Source: an uncultured Roseivirga sp. | Lineage (GTDB): Bacteria; Bacteroidota; Bacteroidia; Cytophagales; Cyclobacteriaceae | Length of the DNA stretch: 64,000 bases | Direction: 5' to 3' | NCBI GenBank assembly: GCA_947493005.1 | Contig: CANLOY010000010.1 | Location: 48,508-112,507 of the forward strand | In this document: in pieces, positions 33,415-43,301 of the stretch | How positions within the stretch are numbered: position 1 is the stretch's first letter | Layout of the letters: each line of letters begins with the position of its first letter | Notes under the pieces: generated by a model | What the model was told of the DNA's origin: nothing | What the model saw: the letters and a program-made list of their open reading frames with translations, nothing else | Database searches by the model: none | Made by a program: the position numbers and the translations under genes

Positions 33415-34725
33415 ATGCACTGGGAAACACTTTTAGGTGGAGCAACATTTCATGAAAAGGATACTGATCGTTCAGTTTTTGATAAGGACTTTGACCGAAT
33501 CATATTTTCACACCCGTTTCGAAAGCTCCAGGATAAAACTCAAGTTCACCCACTTCCCGAACATGATTTTGTACACAACAGGCTGACACATAGCCTGGAG
33601 GTTTCTAGTGTAGGCAGGTCTCTTGGAAGAACTGTTGGTACAGAGATTCTGAAAAGACATAAACAGCTGCAGAAGAATTTTAGCGCGAGTGATTTTGGGA
33701 TTATCACCGCTTCGGCCTCTCTTGCTCATGATATCGGAAACCCTCCGTTTGGGCATTCCGGAGAAGATGCCATTTCAGATTACTTTGTTTCTAACAAGAA
33801 CATTCTGGAGCCAGAGTTTACAGAGCAGCAATGGTTTGACCTTATTAATTTTGAAGGCAATGCCCAGGGTTTTCGCCTGTTAAACAAGTCGGGGTATCAG
33901 GGCTTAAGACTGACCAACCCAACCATGGCAGCTTTTACAAAGTACCCGAGACCTTCCAAAGTGGATAACAATTTTAAACCCAGAAGAAGCCAGAAGAAAT
34001 ACGGGTTTTACAGCTCAGAGCGTGAAACTTTTGAGTTGCTTGCTCGGGATTTGGAGTTACAATCTCTTTCCGAAAACCAATGGTGCAGGCACCCTTTGGC
34101 ATTTCTGGTAGAAGCAGCTGATGACATCTGTTACCATATTATAGATCTGGAAGATGGCTGCAACCTTGGATTGATCAGCCATGAGCAAACCGTTGCTCTT
34201 TACGCGGAAGTGTTGGGTGAAAGGTTCAATGCGACTAAACTTAAGTCTATCAAGAGCAAAGCTGAACAGGTTGGTTTGCTGAGAGCTCTTGCCATTGATG
34301 AACTGATCAAACAGTGTGTAAGTCTGTTTTTGGACAATGAAGAGGGTATACTTTCTGGGGAATACGACATTTCCTTAACCGATGACATTCCTGCCGAACC
34401 TTCGCTCTCAGAGATCAGCAAGGTATCTGTTGAGAAAATATATCGTGCACAACACGTGGTGGAAATAGAAGCAGCAGGATTCAATGTGTTAAATGGACTA
34501 CTTGAAGCTTTTGTTCCTGCAGCATTAAATAAGGGAAAGATGTCAAAACGTCAGTCAGTGGCCTTCAGGCTATTACCGGTCGATCTTAAAGAAGAGATTG
34601 CCCAAGCCAACAATCCCTATGGCACACTCAGGGCACTTTTAGACTATATTTCTGGTTTGACCGATTCTAATGCAATGAACCTTTACAGGAAAATTATGGG
34701 AATTTCGCTTCCCGGTTTGCGATAG
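33415..34725 (+). CDS. dgt: Deoxyguanosinetriphosphate triphosphohydrolase
   Basis: HD-domain enzyme that hydrolyses dGTP (or other dNTPs) to the nucleoside and triphosphate, trimming the nucleotide pool. The N-terminal FRKLQDKTQV, the first metal His in RLTHSLEVSSVGR (H59) and the HD pair in SLAHDIGNPPFGHSGED (H105, D106) are present; the late Asp lies in EAADDICYHIIDLED. The length (436) is normal for the family. It is the first of a plus-strand series (dgt, MMPL transporter, ileS, lspA). The ATG is conserved. Confidence 0.94.
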   Translation: MHWETLLGGATFHEKDTDRSVFDKDFDRIIFSHPFRKLQDKTQVHPLPEHDFVHNRLTHSLEVSSVGRSLGRTVGTEILKRHKQLQKNFSASDFGIITASASLAHDIGNPPFGHSGEDAISDYFVSNKNILEPEFTEQQWFDLINFEGNAQGFRLLNKSGYQGLRLTNPTMAAFTKYPRPSKVDNNFKPRRSQKKYGFYSSERETFELLARDLELQSLSENQWCRHPLAFLVEAADDICYHIIDLEDGCNLGLISHEQTVALYAEVLGERFNATKLKSIKSKAEQVGLLRALAIDELIKQCVSLFLDNEEGILSGEYDISLTDDIPAEPSLSEISKVSVEKIYRAQHVVEIEAAGFNVLNGLLEAFVPAALNKGKMSKRQSVAFRLLPVDLKEEIAQANNPYGTLRALLDYISGLTDSNAMNLYRKIMGISLPGLR

Positions 34726-34783
34726 CAGGATTTTCAACCTTCGAATAAGACACAATTCGGATATGATAGAAAGGGGAAAATAT

Positions 34784-34791
34784 TACCTTTG
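34784..34791 (+). promoter_or_regulatory. Bacteroidota -7 box for the MMPL gene
   Basis: TACCTTTG is an exact TAnnTTTG match ending 15 bases before the ATG at 34807. It overlaps the TTG at 34789, which argues that translation starts at 34807 and not at 34789. No -33 TTTG is seen. Confidence 0.5.
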
Positions 34792-34806
34792 TGCTCTTGT
34801 TTAAAA

Positions 34807-37230
34807 ATGTGGTCTAAACTCCCCCATATCGTACTGAAACACAGGCTGGTATTGATCATCCTGTTATTCCTGTTCACAGCCTTCATGGGCTATCAGGCCA
34901 GGGATGTCAAAATGGCTTTCAACTTTAACACCGCTGTACCGAGTACTGACGAGAATTATCGCTATTTCCAGAACTTTAAAGAGAAATTTGGTGAAGATGG
35001 GAATATCCTTGTTTTGGGAGCTAAAGACAGTGCACTCTATGAGTTGGATAATTTCAATAGGTACAGGGAACTGAACGAGACAATAACTGCGCTTGATGGA
35101 ATAACCAATGTGATTTCATTGGCTTCTCTTCAAAAAATCATCAAAGATCAGGGAAGCAGAAGTTTTGTGCTTCAACCTTTGATAGAGGAGGCACCTACCA
35201 CTCAAGAGGAACTGGACAAACTACTAGCTGAAGCGCTGCAATTAAAGTTTTATACCGGACAACTGCTTAACCCTGAAAACGGTGCTACTCTCATCCTGAT
35301 TAATATGGAACGGGAAGTGCTAAATTCAAAGAACAGAAATGTGCTTGTCAATGATATTAAGGCACTTGGAGAAAAGTTTACTGAAGAAACCGGAATAGAG
35401 CTCCATTACTCGGGAATGCCGTTTGTGCGTACTGTAATGCAGCAAAAGACAAATAAAGAATTAAGGCTCTTCATCGCCCTTTCTTTAGGTATAACTGCAC
35501 TTATCCTGTTCTTGTTCTTCCGTTCCTGGACTTCAGTATTTGTGCCACTTATAGTAATCAGTGTGGTAGTGGTGTGGGTGCTGGGCACTGTGGGTATCCT
35601 TAATTATCAAATTACAATCCTTACAGGGCTTATACCTTCAATAATAGTGGTAATTGGTATTCCAAATGGGGTATACCTGATCAACAAGTATCATCAGGAA
35701 TTTGCTAAACACGGTAATAAAGGGAAGGCCCTTAGCCGAATGGTTCGTAAAATTGGTTTGGTAACTTTCATCACCAACTTCACTACGGCAATTGGCTTTT
35801 TGGTATTGATTACCACCGATATCAAGTTATTAAAAGAGTTTGGGTTGATTGCCGGAATTAATATTCTGGGCACCTTCATAGTAAGTATTATACTCATTCC
35901 AGGTATACTATCTTATTTACCTGGGCCTAAAAAGAAGCAGTTACAACACTTGGAATTTAAGGTAGTTGGAAAATTTCTGGCACTGCTTGACTTAATAGTT
36001 CACAGACACAGATATAGAGTGTTCGCTGTGACAGCCGTGATTTTAGGTGTTGCCATTTTCGGGCTAACAAAGCTATATTCTGTGGCCTACATGGTTGATG
36101 ATATTCCAGAGAAGTCCCCGCTTAAACAGGATTTGTATTTCTTTGAAGAGCATTTTAGTGGTGTGATGCCTCTGGAGATTATAATCGATTTTGGTAAACC
36201 GAAATCTACAATTAATGCCAGAAACCTGAGAAAGGTAGATCGACTGGAAAAGGCACTTGAACCACTGGAGAATATTTCTTCACCGATCTCTATTGTATCA
36301 TTTGCCAAGGCAGTTCGTCAGGCATTTTACAATGGGAATGAACGATATTATGGCCTACCCAGTCCAAGTGATAGAAATGTAATTCTGAGCTACCTTGCCA
36401 AGCGACAAGATGATACGGATTTCCTTAATTCATTTGTTGATTCAACAGGTCAGGTAATGCGTGTTTCTTTAAAGATTGCAGACATAGGGTCTCAGAAAAT
36501 GGACTCTTTAATCACCCATGTAGTCCAACCAGAGATTGACAAGGTTTTTCCAAAGGATGAAGTGGAAACTGCTGTTACCGGATCAACTCTTTTGTTTGTA
36601 AAAGGCAACAAGTTTTTAATTGAGAACCTGAGGTTTTCACTACTTCTGGCATTTGCCATTATAGCAGTGATTATGGCCATTCTATTTGCTAGCGTCAGAA
36701 TGATCATTATCTCTTTAATCCCGAATTTTATTCCACTCATTATGACTGCTGGAATAATGGGGTTCTTTGGCATACCACTGAAGCCAAGTACAGCATTGAT
36801 CTTCAGTATCGCATTTGGAATTTCTGTGGACGATTCCATCCACTTTCTGGCAAAGTACAGACAAGAACTTTTCGCTAAGAAGTTCTTTGTGCCAATAGCG
36901 ATTAGTAATAGTATTAAAGAAACAGGCTCGAGTATGCTTTATACCTCGATCATCCTGTTTTTCGGATTCATCATTTTTGTCTTTTCTGATTTTGGAGGAA
37001 CTGTAGCTTTAGGCTTGTTGACTTCGTTGACACTCTTTTTTGCTATGATTACCAACCTGACGCTTTTGCCTGCATTGCTAATGGTTTTCGACAGCGGAAA
37101 ACGTAATCAGAATATTCATCCACTGATAGAACACTATGAGTTCTATATTGAAGATGAAGATGAAGAAATAGACACAGACAATTTATTAATAAAAGAAAAC
37201 GATCCATTCGTTGGGTCTACCGATAGGTAA
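34807..37230 (+). CDS. RND/MMPL-family membrane transporter
   Basis: An 807-residue inner-membrane exporter of the RND superfamily (MMPL/SSD branch), with two repeats of one large extracytoplasmic loop plus a six-helix bundle. The first bundle has the G-I-P-N-G segment in IIVVIGIPNGVYLINKY and the second has FSIAFGISVDDSIHFLAKYR, the usual helix-4 charged motif. The proton-relay Asp pair is D-D of the second bundle. The C-terminal tail is acidic (DEDEEIDTDN). Substrates for this branch include lipids and hopanoids; none can be assigned here. The start at 34807 is favoured by a promoter box at 34784. Confidence 0.88.
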   Translation: MWSKLPHIVLKHRLVLIILLFLFTAFMGYQARDVKMAFNFNTAVPSTDENYRYFQNFKEKFGEDGNILVLGAKDSALYELDNFNRYRELNETITALDGITNVISLASLQKIIKDQGSRSFVLQPLIEEAPTTQEELDKLLAEALQLKFYTGQLLNPENGATLILINMEREVLNSKNRNVLVNDIKALGEKFTEETGIELHYSGMPFVRTVMQQKTNKELRLFIALSLGITALILFLFFRSWTSVFVPLIVISVVVVWVLGTVGILNYQITILTGLIPSIIVVIGIPNGVYLINKYHQEFAKHGNKGKALSRMVRKIGLVTFITNFTTAIGFLVLITTDIKLLKEFGLIAGINILGTFIVSIILIPGILSYLPGPKKKQLQHLEFKVVGKFLALLDLIVHRHRYRVFAVTAVILGVAIFGLTKLYSVAYMVDDIPEKSPLKQDLYFFEEHFSGVMPLEIIIDFGKPKSTINARNLRKVDRLEKALEPLENISSPISIVSFAKAVRQAFYNGNERYYGLPSPSDRNVILSYLAKRQDDTDFLNSFVDSTGQVMRVSLKIADIGSQKMDSLITHVVQPEIDKVFPKDEVETAVTGSTLLFVKGNKFLIENLRFSLLLAFAIIAVIMAILFASVRMIIISLIPNFIPLIMTAGIMGFFGIPLKPSTALIFSIAFGISVDDSIHFLAKYRQELFAKKFFVPIAISNSIKETGSSMLYTSIILFFGFIIFVFSDFGGTVALGLLTSLTLFFAMITNLTLLPALLMVFDSGKRNQNIHPLIEHYEFYIEDEDEEIDTDNLLIKENDPFVGSTDR

Positions 37231-37242
37231 GTTAGTATTGAA

Positions 37243-37248
37243 AAGGAG
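37243..37248 (+). promoter_or_regulatory. Shine-Dalgarno-like site for ileS
   Basis: AAGGAG lies 5 bases before the GTG at 37254. Such sites are rare in this phylum and in this window, and it supports the GTG as the ileS start. Confidence 0.5.
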
Positions 37249-37253
37249 TTAAA

Positions 37254-40200
37254 GTGAATAAGTATAACGAGTACAAGAAACCGGAATTTGCCAAGGTTGG
37301 GGAAGACATACTCCAGTTCTGGAAAGACAATGGAATCTTTGAAAAGTCTGTTTCTGAAAAGGAAGGAAACCCGACTTTTACTTTTTTCGAAGGGCCACCA
37401 TCCGCTAATGGAACTCCTGGTATTCACCACGTAATGGCCAGAACGGTCAAGGATATCTTTTGTCGATACAAAACCCAAAAAGGATTTCAGGTAAAGCGTA
37501 AAGGCGGCTGGGATACTCATGGGCTTCCCGTTGAGCTTCAGGTTGAAAAAGAACTTGGTATCAAGAAAGAGGATATCGGGAAAAAAGTTACCGTAGACGA
37601 ATACAACCAGAAGTGTCGCGAAACGGTAATGCGTTACAAAGACATCTGGGATGACCTTACCGAAAAGATGGGCTACTGGGTTGACTTGAAAGACCCATAC
37701 ATCACTTTTGAAAGAGAGTATATAGAAACCCTTTGGAGCATGTTAAAAAAGCTCTACGACAAAGACTTACTCTATAAAGGATATACTATTCAACCATATT
37801 CTCCGGCTGCTGGTACAGGCCTGAGTTCTCATGAGCTCAACCAGCCGGGAACATATCAGAACATTAAGGATACCTCACTTGTAGCACAATTTAAAGTTTC
37901 AGGTACAGATAATGATTACATTCTGGCCTGGACTACCACCCCATGGACATTGCCAGCAAACAATGGATTGGCAGTTGGAGCAGGTGTAGAGTATTTAAAG
38001 GTGAAGACCTTCAATCAATATACTTTTGAGCCAATCAATGTAATCTTGGCCAAGGATAGGATGAATGCCTATTTCAACCCAAAAGCTAAGGACGTTAAGA
38101 TTGAAGACTACAAAGCTGGAGACAAGCTTATTCCATTTGAAGTGATTGACAGCTTTAAAGGAAGAGAAATGGAGGGCATGGACTATGAACAGTTGATGCC
38201 GTACATTCCTCTAGAGAAGCCTGCTTTTACAGTAGTTATTGGAGATTTTGTGACTACCGAAGATGGTACAGGTATTGTCCATATCTCTAAAACATTTGGT
38301 GCCGATGACTTTAGAACTTCAGTGCAATATGATTTGCCTGGTGTTTTTGTAAAGGACGAAGAAGGTAAAGATGTACCGATTGTTGACAAACAAGGTAGGT
38401 ATGTGAAAGAGATCACAGACTTTGCCGGAATGTATGTGAAGAATCAGTACTATAAGGATGAAGAAGCTCCGGGTAAATCGCTTGATGTTCAGATTTCTAT
38501 TAAGCTAAAAGAAGAGAACAAGGCATTCAAAGTAGAGAAATACGAGCACTCATACCCACACTGTTGGCGTACTGATAAACCAGTGCTTTACTACCCATTG
38601 GATTCGTGGTTTATTAAAACTACAGAATACAAAGACAGACTGGTTGAGCTGAATAAAACAATCAACTGGAAACCAGCTTCTACTGGAGAAGGCAGGTTTG
38701 GTAACTGGTTGGAAAATCTGGTAGACTGGAACCTGAGCCGTTCGAGATATTGGGGAACACCGCTACCGATTTGGGTTTCTGAAGATAAGAAAGAGCAGAA
38801 GTGTATTGGCTCCATTGCTGAACTGAAAGAAGAGGTTCAGAAATCTGTGGATGCTGGCTATATGCAAGATCAGATTTCGGATGATTTTGATTTACATAGA
38901 CCTTATGTGGATGATATCATTTTGGTGAGTGACTCAGGCCAGAAAATGTTCCGCGAAAAAGATCTTATTGATGTATGGTTTGACTCCGGAGCAATGCCTT
39001 ATGCGCAGTGGCACTATCCTTTTGAGAATGATGACATTTTTCAAAAGAGCTTTCCGGCAGACTTTATTGCCGAAGGTGTGGACCAGACTCGCGGTTGGTT
39101 CTTCACACTGCATACCTTAGCAGTAATGTTACATGATAATGTGGCATTTAAGAATGTAATCGCCAATGGACTTGTTCTGGATAAAAGTGGTAACAAGATG
39201 TCTAAGCGACTAGGCAATGCCATCGATCCGTTTGAAACAATTGCTGAGTATGGTCCTGATGCTACACGTTGGTATATGATTTCCAATGCCAACCCTTGGG
39301 ACAATCTCAAATTCAATATTGAGGGTGTAGGAGAAGTACAAAGAAGATTCTTTGGTACGCTCTATAACACCTACAACTTCTTTGCGCTTTACGCCAATCT
39401 TGATGGTTTTAAGTTCGAAGAGGATGCGATACCTCTTTCGGAAAGAACAGAGAGCGACAGATGGATTTTGTCCAGACTGAATACGCTTATCAAGTCTATT
39501 GATGGAGCTTATAATGATTATGAGCCAACCAAAGCGGCCAGAATGATTATGGACTTTGTTGCAGATGAAGTGAGCAACTGGTATGTGCGTTTGAACAGGA
39601 AGCGATTCTGGAAGGGAGAGTATAACAACGATAAAAGAGCAGCTTATCAGACACTTTATACCTGTTTGATGACTGTTGCTAAAATAGGGGCACCAATAGC
39701 ACCATTCTATATGGAAAGGCTGTACAATGACCTGAATGCTGTAAGCAATCAGGAACAAGCTCAGTCAGTTCATTTAACAGATTTCCCTGTTGCCGATGAG
39801 GCTTGTATAAATACAGCGCTTGAGGAACAAATGCAGTTGGCACAAACTGTTTCTTCTTTAACACACTCATTGAGAAAAAAGGAGAAGATTAAAGTTAGAC
39901 AACCACTTTCTAAAATCATGATTCCGGTACTTGATGAGGCCACAAGGCACCATGTGGAAGCAGTAGCTGATTTGATCAAGTCTGAAGTGAATGTGAAGTC
40001 TGTAGAGTTCCTTGATGACACCTCTGGTATTTTGGTGAAGAAGATTAAGCCAAACTTCAGATCCATTGGTCAGAAGTTCGGGCCAAAGGTAAAGCTGATT
40101 GCAGCGGCTGTTAATCAATGGGGTCAAGATGATATTGCCACTATTGAAAGAGATGGCCAGTATGATTTGACCTTGGATGCAGAAACGGTGCAGTTGGCTA

Positions 40201-40559
40201 TTGACGATGTAGAGATCAGTAGCGAAGATATACCAGGGTGGTCAGTGGCCAGTGAGGGTAAAACTACAGTTGCATTAGACATCACAATTTCTGAAGAGTT
40301 GAGACAGGAAGGAATTGCAAGAGATTTGGTCAATCGGGTACAGAACCAACGTAAGGACATGGGACTCGATGTTCAAGACAAGATTGATGTAAAAGTGGTG
40401 AAGAATGAAGAGTTGATCAACAGCGCATTAGCCAACTACAAAGAATATATCTGTGAAGAAACACAAGCATTGAGCCTTGATGTAGTTGATATTATAGAGA
40501 ATACCCACACCATTGAAATTGATGACTGGACTCTTGAAATTAGCATTACAGTGAGATAA
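37254..40559 (+). CDS. ileS: Isoleucyl-tRNA synthetase
   Basis: Class I synthetase that charges tRNA-Ile with an editing (CP1) domain. The HIGH-type motif is GTPGIHHVMAR (about 50-60), with the typical E-G-P-P-S-A-N-G lead-in. The editing region has AWTTTPWTLPANNGLAVG, and the KMSKS loop is SGNKMSKRLGNA. The length of 1101 residues and the long C-terminal region without a Zn-finger suggest the eukaryote-like IleRS type, which I infer from length and layout only. The start is GTG with a Shine-Dalgarno-like site. It is followed after 7 bases by lspA. Confidence 0.97.
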   Translation: MNKYNEYKKPEFAKVGEDILQFWKDNGIFEKSVSEKEGNPTFTFFEGPPSANGTPGIHHVMARTVKDIFCRYKTQKGFQVKRKGGWDTHGLPVELQVEKELGIKKEDIGKKVTVDEYNQKCRETVMRYKDIWDDLTEKMGYWVDLKDPYITFEREYIETLWSMLKKLYDKDLLYKGYTIQPYSPAAGTGLSSHELNQPGTYQNIKDTSLVAQFKVSGTDNDYILAWTTTPWTLPANNGLAVGAGVEYLKVKTFNQYTFEPINVILAKDRMNAYFNPKAKDVKIEDYKAGDKLIPFEVIDSFKGREMEGMDYEQLMPYIPLEKPAFTVVIGDFVTTEDGTGIVHISKTFGADDFRTSVQYDLPGVFVKDEEGKDVPIVDKQGRYVKEITDFAGMYVKNQYYKDEEAPGKSLDVQISIKLKEENKAFKVEKYEHSYPHCWRTDKPVLYYPLDSWFIKTTEYKDRLVELNKTINWKPASTGEGRFGNWLENLVDWNLSRSRYWGTPLPIWVSEDKKEQKCIGSIAELKEEVQKSVDAGYMQDQISDDFDLHRPYVDDIILVSDSGQKMFREKDLIDVWFDSGAMPYAQWHYPFENDDIFQKSFPADFIAEGVDQTRGWFFTLHTLAVMLHDNVAFKNVIANGLVLDKSGNKMSKRLGNAIDPFETIAEYGPDATRWYMISNANPWDNLKFNIEGVGEVQRRFFGTLYNTYNFFALYANLDGFKFEEDAIPLSERTESDRWILSRLNTLIKSIDGAYNDYEPTKAARMIMDFVADEVSNWYVRLNRKRFWKGEYNNDKRAAYQTLYTCLMTVAKIGAPIAPFYMERLYNDLNAVSNQEQAQSVHLTDFPVADEACINTALEEQMQLAQTVSSLTHSLRKKEKIKVRQPLSKIMIPVLDEATRHHVEAVADLIKSEVNVKSVEFLDDTSGILVKKIKPNFRSIGQKFGPKVKLIAAAVNQWGQDDIATIERDGQYDLTLDAETVQLAIDDVEISSEDIPGWSVASEGKTTVALDITISEELRQEGIARDLVNRVQNQRKDMGLDVQDKIDVKVVKNEELINSALANYKEYICEETQALSLDVVDIIENTHTIEIDDWTLEISITVR

Positions 40560-40566
40560 TTTCCTT

Positions 40567-41172
40567 TTGAAGCATTTAAAGTACTTCTATTTAACTATTG
40601 GTATCATAGCCATAGATCAGCTTGTGAAGCTGCTGGTGCATTTTAATATGGCCATGGGTCAGGCTGGAGAAATTAAGGTTATAGGGAATTGGTTTAAGCT
40701 TCATTATATCCTCAACAAAGGAATGGCTTTTGGGCTGAGTTTCGACTCAGACTACGGCAAATTAGGCCTTACCCTTTTCAGGATGGTGGCCATGATAGTA
40801 ATAGGGTATATTCTCTATTCTATGTCCAAAAAGAACTATCACTCAGGGCTTTTATGGTGTATTGCGGCAATACTGGGAGGGGCTACTGGTAATGTAATAG
40901 ATAGCATTTTTTATGGTGTATTTCTGGACAATGCCCCTTATGATGCTATAACACCCTGGTTTCATGGTCAGGTTATAGACATGCTTTATTTAGATGTATG
41001 GGAAGGATATGTAGCAGACTGGGTGCCACTTTGGGGTGGAAAAAAAATGGCGCTGTGGCCTATTTTTAACATAGCTGATGCTGCTATATTTTGTGGGGTT
41101 TTCGTGATTCTCATTTGCCAGAAGCGTTTTCTCCAGTCTAAAAGACAACAGGGGGTAGTGGATAATTCTTGA
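40567..41172 (+). CDS. lspA: Lipoprotein signal peptidase
   Basis: Inner-membrane aspartyl protease that cleaves the signal peptides of lipoproteins, of which this window encodes at least ten. It has four predicted helices with D17 (IAIDQLVK), and the catalytic pair D112 (GNVIDSIFYG) and D171 (FNIADAAIF). The loop around N50 (YILNKGMAFG) is the family's conserved N-x-G-x-x-F. The 201 residues exceed the E. coli 164 through a longer periplasmic loop (about 119-162), usual for Bacteroidota. The start is TTG at 40567, 7 bases after ileS; the ileS-lspA pair is common across bacteria. Confidence 0.95.
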   Translation: MKHLKYFYLTIGIIAIDQLVKLLVHFNMAMGQAGEIKVIGNWFKLHYILNKGMAFGLSFDSDYGKLGLTLFRMVAMIVIGYILYSMSKKNYHSGLLWCIAAILGGATGNVIDSIFYGVFLDNAPYDAITPWFHGQVIDMLYLDVWEGYVADWVPLWGGKKMALWPIFNIADAAIFCGVFVILICQKRFLQSKRQQGVVDNS

Positions 41173-41192
41173 GAGGAAGAGGTCAGGCAAGC

Positions 41193-41507
41193 CTACTTAA
41201 TGATCACCTCGTTAATTACACTCTTACCGATTTCTTTGGTCAGTAATACGAGAATCTTGTCGCGAGACATACTCAACTCATGTTTGAGAGGAGCTGAGGA
41301 TACATGAACGAAAAGCTTTTTATCCTTGATATAAATCTTGCTGGTTCGTTTGGCGATAGGCGCTCCCATCACACGTTCCCAGGAATTCACTAGATCGGCC
41401 TCGAAGAACTTTCCTTCTATTCGAAAAGCCTTGAGCATTTCAGTGATGGCATTACCTATAGTTTCAGGTTCGCCTTTTCTTCCATTATATGTTGGCCTTC
41501 GCTTCAT
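41193..41507 (-). CDS. DUF721 (DciA-like) protein
   Basis: A 104-residue protein of the DUF721 family, whose best-known member, DciA, helps load the replicative helicase. The core WERVMGAPIAKRTSKIYIKD and the strand KKLFVHVSSAPLKHELSM match the family. It usually lies near recF or dnaA; here it is convergent with lspA and divergent from the paralogue pair, so the usual neighbours are absent. DciA activity is an inference from the family. Confidence 0.85.
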   Translation of the reverse strand: MKRRPTYNGRKGEPETIGNAITEMLKAFRIEGKFFEADLVNSWERVMGAPIAKRTSKIYIKDKKLFVHVSSAPLKHELSMSRDKILVLLTKEIGKSVINEVIIK

Positions 41508-41602
41508 TCCATAACCACTTGGGAGATTAAAATTACCAATTCGTTCGACTTCAATTGATAATGTGCCGAATTTATTGAAAGTTTATTTTCAAATTGAGGT
41601 AT

Positions 41603-42376
41603 ATGTTTATTAGAAAACTGTTTAAGATAGGAGATAAGGGCAAATGGCTATTTCTGGAGCTTGTAATTGTTTTTGTTGGCGTGTATCTGGCTTTTTTATT
41701 CCAAAGCTATAATGAGAACCAAAAAGTATCCAAAGAAAAAGATAAGGTGTTGACTGCTCTTAAATATGAATTGGAATACTTTAGAACACAGCTACCAGGT
41801 AGGTCCAGATTTATGAAAACTGAGCTGGATGAGTTACTAGTACTGGCAAGAAAAGGAGAGTACTCCAATTATTCTGACTGGATTTTCCTTGAACCTCAAT
41901 ATGACTTTCAAATTGTTGAATATGCGTTGAGCATAGAAAATACAGATATTATAGACTTTGATGTTTATGATAAACTAACATCAGTTTATGGCGCTATCAA
42001 GCGGTTGGAGCATGCGGAAAAGCTAATGATGGAAATGTCTCAGAGATATGTTCCTATTCCTAAAAATGCACCGAGTAAAGGAGAACAAGTGATTATTCAG
42101 AATGCTAAGAATCTTGAAAATTTTAAGCGCTTTGTGAGGTTTATGTCAATCAGGGTGAATAATCTTAAGGATGTAGCAGAAAGGTCTGAAACCTGTTTGG
42201 AACTGGTTAATAACTCCATGTATATTGAAAGAAGAAAGCAGATTGAAGCAGATTTGATTCATAAGAGCATTGGTGTTTTTAAGTCTTTAGAAGAGGTGCA
42301 GAAAAGGGCGAAAGAGTTGTTTCCAGACTTTAGTGACAAAGAAATTGAAGACATCTATAATAAAGGTTCCAGGTAG
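41603..42376 (+). CDS. Membrane-anchored protein, first of a tandem paralogue pair
   Basis: A 257-residue protein starting MFIRKLFKIGDKGKWLFLEL (ATG 41603; TTG 41594 is also possible) with one membrane helix at about 14-35 (VIVFVGVYLAFLFQSY) followed by a charged coiled region. The central part has EPQYDFQIVEYALS and KLTSVYGAIKRLEHAEKLM. The layout (short cytoplasmic start, one helix, N-x-N-E-x, helical domain) resembles the Bacteroidota DUF6090 type, but I cannot claim membership. The next gene is a clear paralogue. Function is unknown. Confidence 0.6.
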   Translation: MFIRKLFKIGDKGKWLFLELVIVFVGVYLAFLFQSYNENQKVSKEKDKVLTALKYELEYFRTQLPGRSRFMKTELDELLVLARKGEYSNYSDWIFLEPQYDFQIVEYALSIENTDIIDFDVYDKLTSVYGAIKRLEHAEKLMMEMSQRYVPIPKNAPSKGEQVIIQNAKNLENFKRFVRFMSIRVNNLKDVAERSETCLELVNNSMYIERRKQIEADLIHKSIGVFKSLEEVQKRAKELFPDFSDKEIEDIYNKGSR

Positions 42377-42446
42377 TTTCAACTAGGGTAAATATTATTG
42401 TCCAGTATTTTTCAGTTCTTTTGATAACCATTTCAGGAGGTAAAAC

Positions 42447-42480
42447 GGCTAGTTCAGACAAAAAGAATTGAGAATTAGCC
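42447..42480 (+). other. Hairpin upstream of the second paralogue
   Basis: GGCTAGTTC (42447-42455) and GAATTAGCC (42472-42480) form a 9-bp stem with one G-T wobble and a 16-base loop, 24 bases before the ATG at 42504. No T-run follows. It may be a weak leader structure. Confidence 0.3.
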
Positions 42481-42503
42481 GAAAAAGTCGAAAGTTTATC
42501 CCA

Positions 42504-43301
42504 ATGTTCATTAGAAAACTGTTCAAAATAGGAGACAAGGTTAAGTGGCTTTCCCTTGAATTGCTTATAGTATTTATCGGTGTTTATCTGGCTTTCTTAT
42601 TTCAGAGTTACTCCGAAGACAGTAAGATTAGCAAGGAAAAGGAAAAAGTGCTAGTGAGCTTAAAGCTTGAATTGGAGAATTTCAGAACAAGTTTTCCTCG
42701 CTTTGGCAATTACCAAAAAGGCAAGAATAAAGAATGGGATAGCTTGTTCGATGCAGGGGAAACGGCTCAATATTATAGCTGGCGCTATTTAGAACCGCAA
42801 TATAATTTCAGAGTAATAGAATATGCCTTGAATCAAAATGGCACAGACATAGTTGATTTTGGCTTGTATGAAAAACTGTCTAATCTGTATGGAAGAATCA
42901 AACAGCTTGAACATGCAGAGCGGTTAATGACTGATTATGCTGGAAAGCATAAGCTTGCTCCTTCTCAATTAAAAGAAAGTGATAAAGAGCGAGCCTTGAT
43001 TGAGGCAGAGAACAGGTTCAACTTTTATAAGTTCAAGGGTTTTGCCAGAGATAGAGCCAGCTCAATGATGGATATAGCGGATATGTCTGAATCAATTTTG
43101 AAAGACCTAAATCAAAATCTCGGCCTAAAGAAGAAGAGAGAGGTTGAAATAGAAATGATGAGAAAATATTTTGAGGCCGGTTATGACAGAGAGTTCATTT
43201 GGACATTATGTGAAGAGTATTTCCCGGAATATTCACAAAGTGAATTTGATGCAATTTACTCAGATCTTCAGAACTCTGCATCTAATGAAGAGCTTCAATA
43301 A
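42504..43301 (+). CDS. Membrane-anchored protein, second of a tandem paralogue pair
   Basis: A 265-residue paralogue of the previous product: it starts MFIRKLFKIGDKVKWLSLEL with the same membrane helix (LLIVFIGVYLAFLFQSYS), and keeps EPQYNFRVIEYALN and KLSNLYGRIKQLEHAERLM in the same order. The start is ATG 42504 (a TTG at 42468 is in frame). The C-terminus diverges and ends in an acidic tail. Its last 20 bases overlap the 3' end of convergent hemW. The duplication is recent enough to be obvious but the C-termini have drifted. Function is unknown. Confidence 0.6.
   Translation: MFIRKLFKIGDKVKWLSLELLIVFIGVYLAFLFQSYSEDSKISKEKEKVLVSLKLELENFRTSFPRFGNYQKGKNKEWDSLFDAGETAQYYSWRYLEPQYNFRVIEYALNQNGTDIVDFGLYEKLSNLYGRIKQLEHAERLMTDYAGKHKLAPSQLKESDKERALIEAENRFNFYKFKGFARDRASSMMDIADMSESILKDLNQNLGLKKKREVEIEMMRKYFEAGYDREFIWTLCEEYFPEYSQSEFDAIYSDLQNSASNEELQ

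Noticed and set aside
39210..39758. 182-codon open frame on the minus strand inside ileS
   Set aside because: It lies wholly within the well-supported ileS gene, has no recognisable family and no plausible start region; a shadow frame.
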